Positions 60,804 to 64,000 of a stretch of DNA of 64,000 bases are shown here, one piece after another. The position numbers and the translations under genes are program-made. The notes under the pieces are model-generated. The model did not search any database. It saw only the letters and a list, made by a program, of their open reading frames with translations, and was not told the DNA's origin. This DNA comes from Cytobacillus firmus. Lineage in GTDB: Bacteria > Bacillota > Bacilli > Bacillales > Cytobacillaceae. The stretch covers positions 3,062,001-3,126,000 of the forward strand of contig NZ_CP098323.1 in assembly GCF_023657595.1 (NCBI RefSeq), read 5' to 3'. How positions within the stretch are numbered: the first letter of the stretch is position 1; every line of letters begins with the position of its first letter.

Positions 60804-60839
60804 CAATCAGTGGGGGATAAGGAAAACCCCCACTGATTG
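60804..60839 (-). terminator. Stable hairpin after the dioxygenase gene
   Basis: CAATCAGTGGGGG and CCCCCACTGATTG form a perfect 13-bp stem on a 10-nt loop, 11 nt after the dioxygenase stop. T residues after it on the minus strand are sparse (TTAGTTG). Confidence 0.55.
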
Positions 60840-60849
60840 AAGTTTCACT

Positions 60850-61788
60850 TTATTCCAGTTCCCTGACTTCAATAGGGATTAATTTTCGCTCGATGCGATC
60901 TCTCATATTCTCATATTGTTCAGGAAGCATCAGCTTCTCCCCTATTTCACCGGGTGATTCGTCATGTGCAAATCCTGGCGGGTCAGTTGCAATTTCAAAA
61001 AGAATTTCCCCGTGCTCCCGAAAATAAATGGCATTAAAATAATTCCGGTCCCTGACTGGTGTTACCCCATAGCCATTTGACCTCACATATTCCCGCCACT
61101 CCAATTGATCCTGATCATCTTCAGCCCGCCAGGCGATATGATGGACAGTGCCGACACCCATCCGGCCTCGCTTGCCGGAAGTCTTTTTCAGGTCTATGAC
61201 ATTGCCGATTGGGGCTGAGGATTGGAACCGGATTATTTCTCCTTCTTCCCCAATGCGTTCAAGACCCATAACACTTTCAAGCAGATGTGCTGTCTGTTCC
61301 GGCTGGGATGAATAAAGAGTCGCCCCTGCAAAGCCCTTTACTGCAACATCAGGAGTAATTCCTCCAAATGTCCAAATATTCGTCTCACCCTCATCTCTTT
61401 CCACCATTTCCAATATGAGACCGTGAGGATCCTGAAATCTTATTGATTCTTCACTAAATCTTCTTTCCATTGTGTAAGAAATTTTAAATTTCTTAAATCT
61501 GTCTTTCCAGAATTCAAGAGCACCACTGGGAATTGCATAGGAGGTGACGCCAGCCTGGCCATCCCCAATCTCTCCCTGGAAGGCATTTGCCAATGGGAAA
61601 AATGTAATGATTGTCCCCGGCTTCCCTTCATTATTGCCAAAATACAGGTGGTAAGTGCCGGGATCATCAAAATTCACAGTCTGCTTGACCATCCTCAATC
61701 CTAAAACACCTGCATAAAAATCGATATTCTCCTGAGGGTGGCCGACGATCGCACTGATATGATGAATTCCACTTGTGGCTTTGTTCAC
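60850..61788 (-). CDS. Ring-cleaving dioxygenase, MhqO/MhqA-like
   Basis: 312 residues from a GTG with AGAGGTGTGAATA in front. Two VOC-type glyoxalase/dioxygenase domains: GIHHISAIVGHPQENIDFYA at residue 7, and GVGTVHHIAWRAEDDQDQLE at about 211. Metal ligands are expected among these His and in EILFEIATDPPGFAHDE. RMVKQTVNFDDPGTYHLYFG is a strong MhqO/LinE-like segment. It opens aromatic rings such as hydroquinones. It is driven by a consensus promoter with an MhqR-like operator at 61918-61964. Confidence 0.87.
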   Translation of the reverse strand: MNKATSGIHHISAIVGHPQENIDFYAGVLGLRMVKQTVNFDDPGTYHLYFGNNEGKPGTIITFFPLANAFQGEIGDGQAGVTSYAIPSGALEFWKDRFKKFKISYTMERRFSEESIRFQDPHGLILEMVERDEGETNIWTFGGITPDVAVKGFAGATLYSSQPEQTAHLLESVMGLERIGEEGEIIRFQSSAPIGNVIDLKKTSGKRGRMGVGTVHHIAWRAEDDQDQLEWREYVRSNGYGVTPVRDRNYFNAIYFREHGEILFEIATDPPGFAHDESPGEIGEKLMLPEQYENMRDRIERKLIPIEVRELE

Positions 61789-61917
61789 TATTCACACCTC
61801 TTTCTCATTAATGTAACCAAAATTCAATCTATGAAACTCATTTTAAATCAAATATTTTCACTTCAAGATAAAATTCTTTTCTCAATCAGAAAAACAACTG
61901 AATGCCTCGAATTAATT

Positions 61918-61935
61918 TATCTCGAATTCAAGATA
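61918..61935 (-). promoter_or_regulatory. MhqR-like operator
   Basis: TATCTCGAATTCAAGATA is an 18-bp near-perfect palindrome (one mismatched pair). The known MhqR (YkvE) box of B. subtilis is TATCT-CGAATTCG-AGATA-like. It starts just downstream of the -10 hexamer, so a bound repressor would block initiation. CTCGAATT at 61907 and TTCAAGATAAAATT at 61863 look like further half-sites. Confidence 0.7.
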
Positions 61936-61964
61936 ATTATAAAATATACTCACGCTGCTGTCAA
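61936..61964 (-). promoter_or_regulatory. Consensus sigma-A promoter of the dioxygenase gene
   Basis: On the minus strand TTGACA (61964-61959), 17-nt spacer, TATAAT (61941-61936): both hexamers are perfect. It abuts the MhqR-like palindrome. Such a strong promoter fits a gene held off by a repressor until stress. Confidence 0.8.
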
Positions 61965-62085
61965 TCTTTCGGATTGAAGCAGAAACTGGAATATTTTGAT
62001 TGAGCATATTGACATCACCTAAAACATAAAGGTATATATTAATTATAATATTAGAATTTTCAGACGGATATTTGGAGGTAAGGAA

Positions 62086-63285
62086 ATGTACAATGCATAC
62101 TGCCGAATGTACCAGAAAACCTTCAAGCTGGTATCGCCTCTTTTACCCTGGCGGGAACCGGAACTTTTAGAAGGCGCTAATAGCCTGGACAAACTTCCCG
62201 ATATTATTAAGAAAACAGGCATAAGCAGAATTTTGATTGTAACGGACAGCGGCATCACTTCTCTTGGGCTGATGGATGGTTTGCTATTAAATTTACAGAA
62301 ATGGAATATTGAATTTTATATTTATGATAAAACGGTTCCAAATCCGACAATTACTAATATTGAAGAAGCACTTGAAGAATACATGAAGAATAATTGCCAG
62401 GGTATTCTTGCCTTTGGCGGGGGTTCACCGATGGATTGTGCTAAAGGCGTTGGTGCAAGAGTTGTGAGGCCTGAGAAAAGCATCCCGCAAATGAAAGGCC
62501 AATTTAAAGTCAGAAAAAAGCTACCTCCCCTTTTTGCAGTCCCGACTACAGCAGGTACAGGAAGTGAGGCCACTGTTGCAGCGGTCATTACCGACAGCCG
62601 TTCACATGAGAAATACGCCATTATTGACCTTTGTCTAATTCCGCATTATGCAGTTTTAGATCCCTTGATTACTATAAAATTGCCTCCTCATATAACGGCT
62701 GCAACCGGTATGGATGCACTAACCCATGCCATCGAAGCCTACATTGGGAGAAGCAGTACAGCAGAGACGAGAAAATTGAGCATAGATGCAGTCCGGCTGA
62801 TATATGATAATCTTTACGAAACATATCAGAATGGCGAAAATCTGGAGGCAAGAGCCCGTATGCAAAAAGCTGCTTATCTGGCAGGACTGGCTTTTACCAG
62901 GTCCTATGTAGGCAATGTTCATGCTATCGCCCATACGCTGGGAGGATTTTACTCTGTTCCTCATGGTTTGGCTAATGCTATCATTCTTCCATATGTACTG
63001 GAGCATTACGGCGAGGCAGTCTGGGCACCCCTAGATGAACTCGCAATGGCGGCGGGCATAGGTGATCCGGGAGCTTCGGCTGAAGAAAATTCAAAGAGCT
63101 TTATAAGCAGCATAAAATCCCTCAACCATAAAATGGGGATCCCCCAAAAGGTGAGTGGAATAATAGACAGTGACATTCCCGTAATGGCTGAACGTGCCTT
63201 AAAGGAAGCCAATCCCTTGTATCCTGTGCCGAAAATCTTCGGCAGAAATGATATGTTAAAACTGTATCAGATTATAAAGGAATAA
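62086..63285 (+). CDS. Iron-containing alcohol dehydrogenase
   Basis: 399 residues; GGAGGTAAGGAA precedes the ATG. The NAD motif is AFGGGSPMDCAKGVGA (about 109-124), with the conserved TTAGTGSEATVAAVI. Iron ligands are expected in TGMDALTHAIEAYIGRSS and in NVHAIAHTLGGFYSVPHGLA (Asp and three His). The substrate could be an alcohol or aldehyde. It is monocistronic and divergent from the mhq-type block, with 300 bp between them that contain the MhqR-like site, so shared control is possible. Confidence 0.87.
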   Translation: MYNAYCRMYQKTFKLVSPLLPWREPELLEGANSLDKLPDIIKKTGISRILIVTDSGITSLGLMDGLLLNLQKWNIEFYIYDKTVPNPTITNIEEALEEYMKNNCQGILAFGGGSPMDCAKGVGARVVRPEKSIPQMKGQFKVRKKLPPLFAVPTTAGTGSEATVAAVITDSRSHEKYAIIDLCLIPHYAVLDPLITIKLPPHITAATGMDALTHAIEAYIGRSSTAETRKLSIDAVRLIYDNLYETYQNGENLEARARMQKAAYLAGLAFTRSYVGNVHAIAHTLGGFYSVPHGLANAIILPYVLEHYGEAVWAPLDELAMAAGIGDPGASAEENSKSFISSIKSLNHKMGIPQKVSGIIDSDIPVMAERALKEANPLYPVPKIFGRNDMLKLYQIIKE

Positions 63286-63348
63286 TATTCTGGCACACCT
63301 TTTGAACTCATGGCTTTCCGCTAAAAATTTCAGTGGCTCACACCAATA

Positions 63349-63383
63349 AAAGGCAGATGCACATTTAAATGCATTCTGCCTTT
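63349..63383 (-). terminator. Terminator of the corA-like gene
   Basis: Minus-strand AAAGGCAGA and TCTGCCTTT, with TGCA pairs inside the loop, followed by TATTGG; a few bases after the stop at 63390. Confidence 0.65.
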
Positions 63384-63389
63384 AACGCT

Positions 63390-64000
63390 TTATCTGAACC
63401 AGCCCTTCTTCATAAACCACCAAAACATGCCTAAGGCAATAATAAACATTAATAACAGTGTTTCAAAATATCCATATTTCCACGATAATTCCGGCATGTT
63501 TTCAAAATTCATCCCATATATGCCCGCTATAAAAGTTAAGGGCATGAAAATGGTTGTTATCACGGTAAGGACTCTCATTACCCGATTCGTCTGATGGGAG
63601 TTGATCGATAAATAACTGTCACGGATATCGTTCGTCAATTCCCTGTTTCCATCAATCATTTCAGTCAATTTCAATAAGTGGTCATGAATATCAGCAAAGT
63701 ATTCGTATCTTTCCTTTACACCTTTAAGTCTATGGGAATTAATGACACGGTATATTAAATCACGCATCGGAATCACAGTATATCTTATCTGCAATAAATG
63801 ATGGCGGATATCAAATAACTTCTCCAATAATTCTTCCATCGTTTCATCATTTGGGTTATCTTCAATGAGACTCAAACGATCTTCCAGCTGATAAACGATA
63901 GGAAAGTAATTATCCACTATTTTATCAATGATGTGGTACATGACCAGGTAAGGGTCCCATTTACTAATCTTCTTACTTAAGCTAAGCCTTTCCCAAACAT
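63390..64000 (-). CDS. corA: CorA-family magnesium transporter (partial, N-terminus off window)
   Basis: The minus-strand frame is open through position 64000 and reads VWERLSLSKKISKWDPYLVM before the first visible ATG at 63941, so that ATG is internal. The visible part is the helical stalk (DKIVDNYFPIVYQLEDRLSL, SHRLKGVKERYEYFADIHDH) and two membrane helices. The first is followed by the GMN selectivity motif (FIAGIYGMNFENMPE). It moves magnesium or related ions into the cell. The last residues WWFMKKGWFR are typical of the family. Confidence 0.9.
   Translation of the reverse strand, partial: VWERLSLSKKISKWDPYLVMYHIIDKIVDNYFPIVYQLEDRLSLIEDNPNDETMEELLEKLFDIRHHLLQIRYTVIPMRDLIYRVINSHRLKGVKERYEYFADIHDHLLKLTEMIDGNRELTNDIRDSYLSINSHQTNRVMRVLTVITTIFMPLTFIAGIYGMNFENMPELSWKYGYFETLLLMFIIALGMFWWFMKKGWFR

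Overview
The window reads as chromosomal DNA of a low-GC, Gram-positive, probably spore-forming Bacillaceae member. Gene content resembles Bacillus/Cytobacillus/Mesobacillus (narGHJI, cysJI with a CysL-type regulator, an MhqR-type quinone stress block, YitT, DUF3231, YkvR/DUF3219, CBO0543). Placement below family level is inference. Ribosome binding sites are strong (AAGGAGG type), TTG and GTG starts are common, and most genes lie on the minus strand. No rRNA, tRNA, CRISPR array, prophage or intact insertion sequence was found.

Layout. 0-7 kb: a minus-strand respiratory nitrate reductase operon narGHJI, followed by a partial hemerythrin-like gene cut by the left edge. 7-10.5 kb: a compact operon of an OmpR-type response regulator, a five-helix sensor kinase and an ECF sigma factor, preceded by a long palindrome. 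10.5-15.2 kb: a second DnaN-like clamp gene, a Nudix hydrolase and a pentapeptide-repeat protein, then a small unknown gene and a nucleotidyltransferase, with two copies of a GC-rich intergenic repeat. 15.2-21 kb: an ABC exporter pair, DUF3231, TraB, YdjM-like and GyrI-like genes. 21-25 kb: an 11-copy, 52-bp tandem array just 3' of a SNF2/SWIM helicase gene. 25-36.6 kb: accessory genes, mostly on the minus strand (CBO0543, UDG-like, LysE, TrhO, DUF2332, GNATs, Nudix, methyltransferase, DinB, aminotransferase, NERD), plus two small genes of 46 and 50 codons. 36.6-42.2 kb: a triplicated 255-bp unit, then cysJI facing a divergent cysL, with a second 52-bp repeat array directly after cysL. 42-50.8 kb: hydrolase, deacylase, exporter and oxidoreductase genes, separated by decayed genes. 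50.8-54.5 kb: a DegU-like orphan regulator divergent from a molybdopterin oxidoreductase. 54.5-64 kb: YitT, ZupT, a family 2 glycosyltransferase, then a quinone/electrophile block (pirin, WrbA, MhqD-like, MhqO-like) with a consensus promoter and an MhqR-like operator, an iron alcohol dehydrogenase and the end of corA.

How the genes fit together: nitrate respiration and sulfite reduction are the two complete metabolic modules. The mhq-type genes form a coherent electrophile-stress module. The least expected signals are non-coding or mutational. They are the 52-bp family that sits in the same sense orientation after two unrelated genes; the 255-bp triplication of the NERD gene's 5' end; a Walker A Gly-to-Val change in the ABC ATPase; an in-frame nonsense codon in a histidine phosphatase gene; and a perfect Fur-type box stranded among gene fragments. 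No obviously new defence or biosynthetic system was recognised.
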